64,000 nt of DNA from NCBI GenBank assembly GCA_002706095.1, contig PAJP01000005.1, forward strand, positions 292,403 to 356,402, in the 5' to 3' direction. The notes under the pieces are model-generated. The model was not told where the DNA came from. It was given only the letters and a program-made list of their open reading frames with translations, and made no database searches. A program made the translations under genes and the position numbers. The stretch is from Methylophaga sp. (GTDB taxonomy: Bacteria > Pseudomonadota > Gammaproteobacteria > Nitrosococcales > Methylophagaceae). The first letter of the stretch is position 1. Each line of letters opens with the position of its first letter. Below, piece by piece: positions 26,677-35,613 of this stretch.

Positions 26677-28424
26677 TGTTTGAATCATTACTCAAAAAAC
26701 CCAGTGGTAAAGGATTACTCGTTCTTAAAACGGATTGTTTAGGTCTGCACGCCAGTATTGTGACGGGCAACAAACAAGAATTAAGCGTGACACATACTGC
26801 TACATCACGCGAAATTGAGCCCTTAGCAGCCATGATGGATGTCATCACTCAGTTAAAAAATGCCTCGGGCAAAAATTTACCGCGCGATACGGTGTTATTA
26901 CACATCAATGCCATTCCCAGCCGTGTAGAAATGACACAAAGTGCAGATGTGTCGGGTGATATGAACCTAGCTGAAATGATGCGTTGGGAGATGGATAGTG
27001 TTGTCGCCGATCAATCCCCTTTATGGGATCTAGGCTGGATTTTATATCAGCGCCAGTACATTAATCTCGCTCAGTACGAGCAGCTATTGTCCTTGGTTAT
27101 CAGCGAAAAAAGACTCTCCGTCAAACACGGCGGTCGCAGTGCTATGCGCGTGGGCGAAATTGCGATTAGAGAGCACTTTGCGACACAAGATCAGATCGCT
27201 GAATGCCTAGCAACTCAGGAAAAACTGCAATTACCAGATCAACGTCTGTTAACACAATGGCGTCCCTTACCCGATGGCGGTTTAGATAATGAAATGTTTG
27301 GTGAACAAGCCGCGCAGTCAGCGTACCTGTGTTCTGCTATGCCCATCACACAGCATTTACAGTGGGTCAATGCATTCAAGAAACTGAGTCACCAAAAAAG
27401 TTACCCCAAACTTGAACTCAAACATGTCTACAGTATGGCTGGTAGCACACTCCCCTTAATTGATGCGGTCGATGAACGGGTTTTAGTCACAGAGTTTCAC
27501 CCTGCTTATGCATTTTGTGCCGTGCTTGAGCACGGAGTTTTGCAAGACACGATGATGTTCAAGGCCTCTAGCCAACCACTTGATGCTGAAGTCATCATTG
27601 ATTCACTCAATGAGCATCAATTTACTCAAGTCGATAATTGGGTGGTAGCCAATATTGATGGGGTGGATGTGGAGTTTATTGAGGTGGTGGAATCAGGCAT
27701 CAACCTACGCCCACAGTTCTTGCCTAAAGCCAGCACGATTAAAATATCTGCTCAGCAAAACAGCAAATACAGTCACCTTGCTGAGCTAGGTTGTGCAGCA
27801 CATATGCTTGGCTTAGCGCCATTGATGGTATCCCCTCTTCCAGGCATGCCGCCACCCGAACCAATTTATAAACGTAAAGCATTTCGCATATCACTGGCTG
27901 CCGCCATGGTGCCCGTCATTATTCTGGGTTACGAAGGTGTGCGTCAGTGGCAGATACAACAATTGCAATCCACTCTCGCCAACAAAGAAAAACAACTGGA
28001 CTCCTATGGTGATGATCGTGGCATCCGGGATTCTGATGTAAAAAAAGCGGAAAAAAATATTGCACAGTACAAGTCACTGGAACAAGCGCTCAACAGCCTG
28101 AACTATAAAAAAGAGCTGGTGCAGTCAGTGATGATAAAGCGCCAAAATGTGATAGAAAAACTGCTGCCAACTCTCGCTCACAGCGTCAATGATGGCGTGA
28201 TCATCGATACTTTGAATGAAACAAATTGGTATCAATTTACCTTGACCGGTCGTGCTGTTGATCAAAACAGTGTTGATGAGTTCAATCGTGTTTTATCCAT
28301 CAATCTTCAACCTCTCAATTTATACATTCTGAATAGCCCAAGTCGACTCGATGGACAGGATAGCTATAACTACAGTGGTGTTTATATTTTTGAGTTCACC
28401 ATTCAACAGCGAGCCCCGTTATGA
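26676..28424 (+). CDS. PilM-PilN (MshI/GspL-like) fusion protein with inserted GspE-N-like repeats
   Basis: 582 residues forming the inner-membrane platform. The N-terminal cytoplasmic part (about 1-390) is PilM/GspL-like. One membrane segment (about 404-420) is followed by a coiled coil (about 425-480) and a PilN-like ferredoxin-fold periplasmic part. Within the cytoplasmic part are two helical-hairpin motifs typical of GspE/MshE N-domains: residues 119-141 (LGWILYQRQYINLAQYEQLL) and 158-182 (RVGEIAIREHFATQDQIAEC). The same motif type begins the locus's own GspE-like ATPase. The fusion resembles MshI or GspL, which join actin-like and PilN-like halves. The inserted repeats are unusual and may dock the ATPase. 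Confidence 0.78.
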   Translation: MFESLLKKPSGKGLLVLKTDCLGLHASIVTGNKQELSVTHTATSREIEPLAAMMDVITQLKNASGKNLPRDTVLLHINAIPSRVEMTQSADVSGDMNLAEMMRWEMDSVVADQSPLWDLGWILYQRQYINLAQYEQLLSLVISEKRLSVKHGGRSAMRVGEIAIREHFATQDQIAECLATQEKLQLPDQRLLTQWRPLPDGGLDNEMFGEQAAQSAYLCSAMPITQHLQWVNAFKKLSHQKSYPKLELKHVYSMAGSTLPLIDAVDERVLVTEFHPAYAFCAVLEHGVLQDTMMFKASSQPLDAEVIIDSLNEHQFTQVDNWVVANIDGVDVEFIEVVESGINLRPQFLPKASTIKISAQQNSKYSHLAELGCAAHMLGLAPLMVSPLPGMPPPEPIYKRKAFRISLAAAMVPVIILGYEGVRQWQIQQLQSTLANKEKQLDSYGDDRGIRDSDVKKAEKNIAQYKSLEQALNSLNYKKELVQSVMIKRQNVIEKLLPTLAHSVNDGVIIDTLNETNWYQFTLTGRAVDQNSVDEFNRVLSINLQPLNLYILNSPSRLDGQDSYNYSGVYIFEFTIQQRAPL

Positions 28425-29080
28425 GTGAATCATTAAAAAATACCAGTCAGCGTGAAAAAGTATTAATTGCTGTGCTCAGTGCTGTACTCATTGTATTTGC
28501 CTATTTTTTCTTCCGTGGCGCGTCTCTGGATAGACAAGTGCTGATTATTGAAGACCAGCTTAGCTCCATTGATAAAAAGTTAGACCGGCAAATTAAACGT
28601 GCCCAAAAGCCCATCAAACTACCCGAATACAACGGCAAAAAAATTGAAACTTCTGATATTAAAAAACTCGAAAAGACCATTGAAGCTGAACAAACCAGCT
28701 TGGAAGGTTCGGGTCATGTCTTTGTTGATCTGACTAATGCCAGTGCTCTGCCCCAATTACAATCTGATATTACCCGCACGGCGGAACGCAACGGGCTGTT
28801 AGTGATATCGAAACGACCACATCAAGGTGATTTGATTCAGATGGTGACAGGCAAAATGACCAAGCAGAACACCTTGAGTAAAGCTCCTAGTGGTGAATTA
28901 AAACGTCCTTTGTATGACCTGTATGTGTCGGGTAATTTTTATGCCTTACAGAGTTTTTTACAGGAAATCGGACAACTTAATTATTCCGTCGTGTTAACTC
29001 GTCTTCGTATCAACACGACTGATCGCACTGCCCTATCAGGCAATCGTATGCTCGATATTGAAATGACATTGGCCTTGTAA
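28421..29080 (+). CDS. PilO/MshJ/GspM-like inner-membrane protein
   Basis: 219 residues: a short cytoplasmic N-terminus, one membrane helix (about 13-32), a coiled coil (about 35-95) and a small alpha-beta domain. That domain ends in LYDLYVSGNFYALQSFLQEI, the pattern of the PilO/GspM fold, in which the last domain pairs with its PilN/GspL partner. Its start overlaps the PilMN fusion stop by 4 nt. Identity rests on layout and gene position; sequence similarity is weak, as is usual for this family. Confidence 0.75.
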   Translation: MSESLKNTSQREKVLIAVLSAVLIVFAYFFFRGASLDRQVLIIEDQLSSIDKKLDRQIKRAQKPIKLPEYNGKKIETSDIKKLEKTIEAEQTSLEGSGHVFVDLTNASALPQLQSDITRTAERNGLLVISKRPHQGDLIQMVTGKMTKQNTLSKAPSGELKRPLYDLYVSGNFYALQSFLQEIGQLNYSVVLTRLRINTTDRTALSGNRMLDIEMTLAL

Positions 29081-30171
29081 TGAAACATCTTTCTCATCTT
29101 GCCCAAATCGAAAGCTATCTGGCCTACATGATTCAACATCATGCTTCAGATATGCATTTATCGATGAATACCTCACCTGTGATGCGTATACATGGTTTGA
29201 CTGAAGAGCAAACCAAGTTTGAGCGACTTGAACAGTTTGATTTACAAGCCATCTCTGAAGCCATCATGTCATCAGAGCAATTGCATACGCTGCATAATAA
29301 ACGTAGTTGTGATTTTGGTTACAGCAGTGAGCAACACGAGCGTTTCCGTATCAATGCTTACTTTGAGCGAGGTAACTTAGCCTTTGCTGTACGTTGGCTA
29401 GATGGTCAGTTTCACTCCTTGGAAAAGCTTCATCTGCCACCACAAATTGCAGAACTGGTGAAATTGAAAGATGGCTTAGTGTTGGTCACTGGTGCGACAG
29501 GTAGCGGTAAGTCCACCACGCTTGCCAGTTTGATTAATGAAATCAATAAGGATCGCCCCTGCCATATTCTTACCATCGAAGATCCTATTGAGTTTATTCA
29601 TCACAACCAAAAAGCCGTTATTCACCAACGTGAAGTCGGCGTGGATGTGCCGTCATTTGCCGAAGCAATTCGTAATGCCATGCGTGAAGACCCGGATGTC
29701 ATCTTACTGGGGGAAATGCGTGATCTCGATACCATGCATGCGGCGATTACCGCTGCGGAAACAGGCCACTTGGTCTTTGCCACCTTACATACGAACGATG
29801 CGGTTGGTGTCATCGACCGATTAATTGGTATGTTCCCGGGTGATGAGCAAAACACCATTCGACAACAACTATCGATGTGTTTACGTGCCGTGGTGACACA
29901 GACATTAGCAAGACGCTCCGACCAAGAAGGCCGTATTCCTATCAATGAAATTTTGATGGTCAATGGCGCGGTATCGCATCTCATCCGTGAGCATAATCCT
30001 TCACAGATCCGCTCCATAATGGAAACAGGTCGTTCTCTCGGAAATCAGACCTTTGAATATGCCCTAGCAAAACGGGTCCATGAACGTGCTATCTCACATG
30101 ATTTTGCTAGCAGACTGACATCACGCAAAGATCAGTTTGAAGCGGCCTTGAGAACATTAAAGGCACGTTAA
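29080..30171 (+). CDS. PilT-family pilus retraction ATPase
   Basis: 363 residues. A hexameric secretion ATPase: N-terminal PAS-like domain (HHASDMHLSMNTSPVMRIHG), Walker A GATGSGKST (138-146), Asp box (LTIEDPIEF), Walker B (DPDVILLGEMRD, with catalytic Glu) and His box (TGHLVFATLHTND). The short length and AIRNAMREDPDV place it with PilT/PilU, not the assembly ATPases. It lies between the PilO-like and GspE-like genes. Its presence inside the locus suggests that the filament is retractile, unlike type II secretion. A second member of the family (PilU type) is at 59919-61019. Confidence 0.9.
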   Translation: MKHLSHLAQIESYLAYMIQHHASDMHLSMNTSPVMRIHGLTEEQTKFERLEQFDLQAISEAIMSSEQLHTLHNKRSCDFGYSSEQHERFRINAYFERGNLAFAVRWLDGQFHSLEKLHLPPQIAELVKLKDGLVLVTGATGSGKSTTLASLINEINKDRPCHILTIEDPIEFIHHNQKAVIHQREVGVDVPSFAEAIRNAMREDPDVILLGEMRDLDTMHAAITAAETGHLVFATLHTNDAVGVIDRLIGMFPGDEQNTIRQQLSMCLRAVVTQTLARRSDQEGRIPINEILMVNGAVSHLIREHNPSQIRSIMETGRSLGNQTFEYALAKRVHERAISHDFASRLTSRKDQFEAALRTLKAR

Positions 30172-30172
30172 G

Positions 30173-31801
30173 ATGGCGATTAGAGATAAAGCATTGATCA
30201 GCGCCGCCTTAGAACAAGGCCTGATCACCAGTGAGCAATATGAAACGGCACGCAAGGAAGCACGTCGCTTGCAGCGTGAAGAACTATCGACCTTGTGTTA
30301 TCAACTGCGTATTCCTCTGAACCGATTTATCCATGCGTTTGCAGCATTAAATGGCTACCCATTTATCCGTCCCGCGCAATGCCTGCTAGACGAAAAACGT
30401 TTACAACGCCTGTCACCGACATTGTGCAGACAACTGCGTATTTTGCCTATCCACACCACTAACGATGACAAATCAGTACTCTCTGTTGTCACCGATAGTC
30501 CAGATAATCCGGTTTTAAAAAATCAGTTAGGCCGGATAGTCAAAGCAGACTATCAGCTGTGTGTCACTGATAAAGCCACCATGGATTATCAGCTGCAGCA
30601 GTTGTCGCATTCCCAGAACTTGTTGAGTTTTGATGCTGTGTCAGAAGTATCAGAACTACTGAATGAAGCCTATCTCAATCGTGCTTCAGATATTCATATC
30701 GAAGCGCTTGAAAACTATTATTTGGTTAGACTTCGTATTGATGGCAGTTTACAAGAATATGGCCGCCGCTATTTACCTGAAGAAGGTGTGTCACTGATTA
30801 GCCGTATCAAGGTCATGTCTAATCTCGATATCGCTGAAAATAGAATGCCACAGGATGGCGGCGCTAATCACCGAACGCCTATGGGCAATGATTTTGATCT
30901 TCGTATTGCGACCGCCCCAACTAAGTTTGGCGAACGTGTCACGATTCGATTACTCGGCACCGATAATCAATTATTTACCTTGCAACAGCTTGGCATGTCA
31001 GACCATGCCTTAGAACAGTTCAGCGAGATTATCCAACAACCGCACGGCATTATTTTAATTACTGGTCCAACCGGTAGCGGTAAGTCCACCACATTGTATG
31101 CCGCCCTTTCCCAACTTCAACGTGAGGAAATCAACATTCTCACCGCAGAAGATCCGGTAGAGATGGTGATTGATGGTATTTCACAAGTACAGATGAATGC
31201 CAAGGTGAACTTCGCCTCTGCCCTGCGTAGTTTTCTTCGTCATGATCCTGATGTGATTATGGTCGGTGAGATTCGCGATACCGAAACCGGTGAAGTGGCT
31301 CTTAAAGCGGCAACAACGGGCCATCTAGTGTTATCCACCTTGCACACCAACTCCGCGATATCGAGTGTGACTCGCCTGAAAGATATTGGTCTGGAACCCT
31401 TTCTGATTGGTTCAAGCTTACTCGGCGTCATCGCTCAACGTCTGGCGCGTCGCTTGTGTCAGCATTGTAAAAAACCGGGCATGGCTGATGAGGATCAATT
31501 AAAAGCGCTCAGTCTGCCTGAAGACAGTGAGGTCGAATTATGGTCTCCAGTGGGCTGCCCGATATGTGGTGGCAGTGGATATCAAGGTCGTATTGCCCTG
31601 TTTGAGACATTCTGGGTTGATGATGAGGTCGAAGCATTAATTACAGAAAATGTAGACGAACTCACTTTACGTAAACGTGCGAAGCACTTCACTAGCCTTG
31701 CCGAAGATGGCAAAGAAAAAGTATTAGCTGGCTTAACCACCTTTGATGAAATGCGTCGTCTAGGTTTACTCGCCCTCTTTTCTGAAGAGGATGCGGCATG
31801 A
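30173..31801 (+). CDS. GspE/PilB/MshE-family assembly ATPase
   Basis: 542 residues; powers subunit extraction from the inner membrane. A GspE N-domain (LEQGLITSEQYETARKEARR at about 13-32, then a second N-domain) precedes the ATPase core. Key motifs are Walker A GPTGSGKST (298-306), Asp box (LTAEDPVEM), Walker B (DPDVIMVGEIRD, Glu366) and His box (TGHLVLSTLHTN). The zinc-binding loop has Cys429, Cys432, Cys462 and Cys465, present in assembly ATPases and missing from PilT. The gene starts 1 nt after the PilT-like stop. Confidence 0.92.
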   Translation: MAIRDKALISAALEQGLITSEQYETARKEARRLQREELSTLCYQLRIPLNRFIHAFAALNGYPFIRPAQCLLDEKRLQRLSPTLCRQLRILPIHTTNDDKSVLSVVTDSPDNPVLKNQLGRIVKADYQLCVTDKATMDYQLQQLSHSQNLLSFDAVSEVSELLNEAYLNRASDIHIEALENYYLVRLRIDGSLQEYGRRYLPEEGVSLISRIKVMSNLDIAENRMPQDGGANHRTPMGNDFDLRIATAPTKFGERVTIRLLGTDNQLFTLQQLGMSDHALEQFSEIIQQPHGIILITGPTGSGKSTTLYAALSQLQREEINILTAEDPVEMVIDGISQVQMNAKVNFASALRSFLRHDPDVIMVGEIRDTETGEVALKAATTGHLVLSTLHTNSAISSVTRLKDIGLEPFLIGSSLLGVIAQRLARRLCQHCKKPGMADEDQLKALSLPEDSEVELWSPVGCPICGGSGYQGRIALFETFWVDDEVEALITENVDELTLRKRAKHFTSLAEDGKEKVLAGLTTFDEMRRLGLLALFSEEDAA

Positions 31802-31819
31802 GAATGGGAGTAACGGCTC

Positions 31820-33040
31820 ATGCGCTATGAATATCATGGTCTAACCAGTGCGGGTGATACCAAACGGGGCTTCATTCAAGCCGCTGATCAAAACGCTGTC
31901 GTCACTAAGTTGCAGAAAAAAGGCATCTTCGCCACACAAATTCGGGTGGCTGAAGATGGCAGCCAAGCTCTCTCTATTCAAGGTCTGAATCAAGCTTGGG
32001 ATCAGGTGCTCACCTACCTTCCGGTGAAAACGTCTCAAAAAGTCTTTTTCTTTAGACAAATGGCATTGATGTTTCGGTCAGGCCTGTCTGTCACTGAAGC
32101 GTTAACTATTCTCAGCCATATCCAACGAGGCAAGTTACGTCAGATAGTGAATGCCCTTAATGACGATATCAGCTCTGGTAAGTCATTTTCTCAGGCACTG
32201 GAACGATTTGAATCTATTTTTGGGCCGATGGCTTTGCATATGATTCGAAGTGCTGAAAACAGCGGTGAACTAGAACCAGCCTTACTGCGTATTGCAGATT
32301 TTATGGAACGCAAACATGAAATTAAAACACAGTTAATATCTACCATGACCTACCCGATTGTAGTCTTGTTGATGACTATCGGTGTGTTCATTTTCATGAT
32401 GATGACGGTTATTCCAAAGTTTGCTGGTTTTTTTGAACGCAGCGGCAGAACCCCGCCTCCAGAAATGCTTCAGTTGATGGGCATTGCCAACTTCCTCACC
32501 ACACAATGGTATGTGTTACTCGTTGTTTTTATTGTGGTTATTGGTGGCATTATTTATACCTACTCCACTCGTGAAGGCCGTCTTTACATTGATATCTTTC
32601 TGTTAAAAATTCCGCTTGTCGGCTCGATGATATCGGCCAGTGCCATGTCTCAGATCACCTGGGGCTTATCCACCCTATTACAAAGTGGTGTTTCGGTAGT
32701 GAAGTCATTGGAAATCATCGGTGACCTTATCCGTAACACAGCCATATCGGGAAATATCATCGCTGCATCAGAAAGCATTTTGCGTGGTGATGATATGGGG
32801 AAAAGTTTTCATAAGCCCTATATCGAAGAACTTATTCAACAAATGGTGCTGGTGGGTGAACGAAGTGGCAGCATGATTCCCATCATGCGAGATGCTGGTC
32901 AGTTTTACGAAGAAAAGATTCGCAACATCACTAAAGCGATTGCGGCGGCAACTGAACCTGCAGCTATTCTCCTAATTGGCGGGATTGTTGGCTATGTCTA
33001 TTACGCCTTTTTCAAATCTATGTTCTCCATGTCTGGATAA
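31820..33040 (+). CDS. Type II secretion/type IV pilus platform protein (GspF/PilC family)
   Basis: 406 residues, the usual size. Two repeated GspF domains (about 65-190 and 268-390) each begin with FFRQMALMFRSGLSV or ITWGLSTLLQSGVSV and are joined by membrane helices (about 170-192, 217-240, 377-400). It is the polytopic inner-membrane core that the assembly ATPase turns. It begins with MRYEYHGLTSAGDTKRG, typical of MshG/PilC N-termini. Confidence 0.92.
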   Translation: MRYEYHGLTSAGDTKRGFIQAADQNAVVTKLQKKGIFATQIRVAEDGSQALSIQGLNQAWDQVLTYLPVKTSQKVFFFRQMALMFRSGLSVTEALTILSHIQRGKLRQIVNALNDDISSGKSFSQALERFESIFGPMALHMIRSAENSGELEPALLRIADFMERKHEIKTQLISTMTYPIVVLLMTIGVFIFMMMTVIPKFAGFFERSGRTPPPEMLQLMGIANFLTTQWYVLLVVFIVVIGGIIYTYSTREGRLYIDIFLLKIPLVGSMISASAMSQITWGLSTLLQSGVSVVKSLEIIGDLIRNTAISGNIIAASESILRGDDMGKSFHKPYIEELIQQMVLVGERSGSMIPIMRDAGQFYEEKIRNITKAIAAATEPAAILLIGGIVGYVYYAFFKSMFSMSG

Positions 33041-33044
33041 ACAA

Positions 33045-33515
33045 ATGAAAAGTTGCTGTTTTTTTAGCTTGTTATTAGTCACTCAGATTGCTTTGGCAAA
33101 CCCAAATGCCAGAGTTGCGATATCTGACTGGCAAAGTTTAACCGCGGTCGACACACAGGCTAGCATCTCACGCCCGTTATTAAGAGATCCGTTTAGCGAT
33201 CCACAGACAAGTTATAGCGAACATGGCTCAGCCTTTCAGCAAAACAATGGCGCGTTTGGTTCTGGTTTTCAACGTGGCCGAGGTGAATTCACCGTCCCCG
33301 AATTAATCTTCAAAGGCTACATCGAGAGTGATGATGGTGATAAGCCAATGGCCTTGATTCAGATTGGTAAAGATAAAGTGCATATGGTCAAAGAGGGCGA
33401 TGAAATCAATATCGATCCCTCTCAGCCACGCAATGCTATTCGTATCACAAATATTAGCCGACTCAGCATCACTGTTGAGACAGGCATATTAGGCACAGTA
33501 AGAGTACTTAGATAA
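33045..33515 (+). CDS. PilP/MshK/GspC-like periplasmic protein
   Basis: 156 residues from the ATG at 33045; upstream in-frame starts overlap the previous gene and destroy the signal peptide. Signal peptide MKSCCFFSLLLVTQIALA. A disordered Pro/Gly/Ser-rich linker (LRDPFSDPQ...) is followed by a small beta domain with LIFKGYIESDDGDKPMALI and VHMVKEGDEI, the homology-region fold of PilP and GspC that contacts the secretin. Its stop shares one base with the secretin start. The name is by position and fold pattern. Confidence 0.78.
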   Translation: MKSCCFFSLLLVTQIALANPNARVAISDWQSLTAVDTQASISRPLLRDPFSDPQTSYSEHGSAFQQNNGAFGSGFQRGRGEFTVPELIFKGYIESDDGDKPMALIQIGKDKVHMVKEGDEINIDPSQPRNAIRITNISRLSITVETGILGTVRVLR

Positions 33516-35608
33516 TGATTAGGCTTAGATTTTGGGCACGACTAACAACGGCCATTTTATTTTATTTTCTGAACATCTGTAGCGGACATGCGGCAGCCAA
33601 AATCAGTGAGATCGAATACAGCGATACACGATTGATTGATGTTATTCGGACCCTTTCAGAACTCAGTGATAGCAATATAATTGCGACACCTGAGGCTACT
33701 GAAAAACGGGTCACAATCCATCTCAAAAATACAACGGTTCTTGATGCGGTCAAGTCAATATGCCGTATCAGTGATCTGTGGTATCGCTATGATGACGATA
33801 CCAATACGTATCGGATTATGACGCGAGAAGAATATAGCCAGGATCTCATCGTCAGAGAAAGTGACCATATTGAAGTTTTTACCTTACTTAATGCCAACGT
33901 TCAAATCGTCGCAGAGGCCATTGAAGATTTGTATGGCCAACGGGTTTTACTCTCCTTGGGACGTGAACCAGGTGAACGCACGATCAGTGGAGGTAGCAGC
34001 CGTAGCAGTCGCAGCAGCGGTGGAAATAGTGTTAGAAACAGTCGAAGCCTGAGTGGTAGCGGCGGTCGGAATAATAACCTGATTGCTGCTGGTAGTCAGA
34101 TTGGTCAGACAGACTTAACCGTCGATCAACTCGCCCGATTGACTCAGCCGAATGCACAAGGCGTCATGTCAAATGTTTTGGATAACGAAACACTTCAACA
34201 GGTGACTGTTCAAGCTCAGCCTATCTATGTGACGGTCAATAATGAGCACAATATGATCATCGTCCGAACTGATGACAAGCGAGTAATTCAGTCCATCACC
34301 AGTCTGGTGAAACGTATGGATATCCCTGTGCCACAGGTCATGTTAGAGATGAAAATTCTCAACGTCCTGTTGGGTGAAGACTTTAACTCTATTTTCAATT
34401 TTGAATTACAACCTTCTGGCAGTAATCAATCTCAACAACCTGTGTTATTTGGTAATAATGCACTGCCAAACACGGGCACCTTTGTATACGAGTTTTTGAA
34501 CAGTCGTCTGCGAGCCAATATTGAATTTTTGGAACGTAATAACCGCTTAAAGGTACTGTCCAATCCGATGGTGGTCGCCTCCAATCATCGTGAGGCAGAG
34601 CTCTTTATTGGCCAGGAAGCCGTATTAACAAGAGGGTTCACCTTTCAGTCAGCTACCATTGCTAATGGCATTGTGGTTTCTCCAGCTTATGTCGAAACAG
34701 AGACGGAGTTGGAAGAAATCGGCATTACCTTAAGAATTACTCCTCGCATCAATTCGGATAAAACCGTTGAGTTGGAGATTGAGCAAGAAAGTTCATCTAT
34801 TGTGAATGGAGGTGGGTCGATTCCTATTGTTGATGATAGCGGTAATGCCCTTGAACTCCCCATCGATACCATTGATACATCACGCCTGACAGGCACGGTC
34901 ATGGCCAAAGACAACTTAACCGTAGCCATCGGCGGGCTTATTCGCACTTCAAAAAATAACCAACAACGGCAAGTGCCTGTGCTGGGTGAAATTCCAGTTC
35001 TCGGTCGACTGTTCCGAAGCACAACTGAAAGTGAGGAAGAAAGTGAAACCGTTCTACTCATCACGCCTCGCATAATCAATACACCAGAACAAAGTGAAAA
35101 TATTCGTCAGACCGAAAATGCGTTCTATAAAGGTTACAACCGTGAATTCCCTGAGCCCCCTCCACTACCAAATCAATTCATCGGTGATGGTCTGCTTATA
35201 GATACCCGTCACATTAGTCCTGAACCATCACAAACCCAATTGTTTCAAGAAATGCAAGCTTACGCATCTAAAACCATAGCTTTGCCTATGATTGAGCGTG
35301 TTGAAAATAATCTATACGAGCCAATCAGTATTATTAGCATAGCGGCAGGACTTTTTAATGACCCTGCCATTAAAACTGTTCCAAAAGCTAGCTGGAAACG
35401 CGGCAACTATTACATAACTGTTATAAGTCTTTTTAACCGATCCAATAAAGTCGTGGAATTAAATGGGCAGACGGTAAATGGGCAGTGGTTAAAATCTTGG
35501 ATCGACACTGATGCACTAAGTCCTGCATCTCAGAAAGGTTCGTCCACATATTTGTATTTGCTATCCGAAAAACCATTCAATGAAATGCTGCCCCCTCTTC
35601 TGAATTAA
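33515..35608 (+). CDS. Outer-membrane secretin (GspD/PilQ/MshL family) with C-terminal extension
   Basis: 697 residues. Signal peptide (about 1-28), N0/STN-like domain (about 30-105) and N1 (about 118-145). A Ser/Gly/Arg-rich low-complexity insert (about 157-188) interrupts the N domain. The secretin core is about 272-525, with VPQVMLEMKILNV, the VPVLGEIPVLGRLFR lip motif and ETVLLITPRI. An added C-terminal region (about 530-697) contains NGQWLKSWIDTDALSP and STYLYLLSEKPF. From memory that pattern recalls the DUF3438 (TIGR03749, PFL_4704) proteins of integrating conjugative elements, which is a tentative link. It forms the outer-membrane exit pore for the filament. Confidence 0.9.
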   Translation: MIRLRFWARLTTAILFYFLNICSGHAAAKISEIEYSDTRLIDVIRTLSELSDSNIIATPEATEKRVTIHLKNTTVLDAVKSICRISDLWYRYDDDTNTYRIMTREEYSQDLIVRESDHIEVFTLLNANVQIVAEAIEDLYGQRVLLSLGREPGERTISGGSSRSSRSSGGNSVRNSRSLSGSGGRNNNLIAAGSQIGQTDLTVDQLARLTQPNAQGVMSNVLDNETLQQVTVQAQPIYVTVNNEHNMIIVRTDDKRVIQSITSLVKRMDIPVPQVMLEMKILNVLLGEDFNSIFNFELQPSGSNQSQQPVLFGNNALPNTGTFVYEFLNSRLRANIEFLERNNRLKVLSNPMVVASNHREAELFIGQEAVLTRGFTFQSATIANGIVVSPAYVETETELEEIGITLRITPRINSDKTVELEIEQESSSIVNGGGSIPIVDDSGNALELPIDTIDTSRLTGTVMAKDNLTVAIGGLIRTSKNNQQRQVPVLGEIPVLGRLFRSTTESEEESETVLLITPRIINTPEQSENIRQTENAFYKGYNREFPEPPPLPNQFIGDGLLIDTRHISPEPSQTQLFQEMQAYASKTIALPMIERVENNLYEPISIISIAAGLFNDPAIKTVPKASWKRGNYYITVISLFNRSNKVVELNGQTVNGQWLKSWIDTDALSPASQKGSSTYLYLLSEKPFNEMLPPLLN

Positions 35609-35613
35609 TAACT

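Noticed and set aside
34002..34080. Short Ser/Gly/Arg repeat in the secretin gene as a tandem DNA repeat
   Set aside because: It is an imperfect low-complexity linker in frame with the secretin; no repeat unit is kept at DNA level.
23683..35608. A standard type II secretion system
   Set aside because: There is a PilT-family ATPase, no GspS/GspN, no prepilin peptidase and a PilMN fusion, so a plain T2SS name would mislead.
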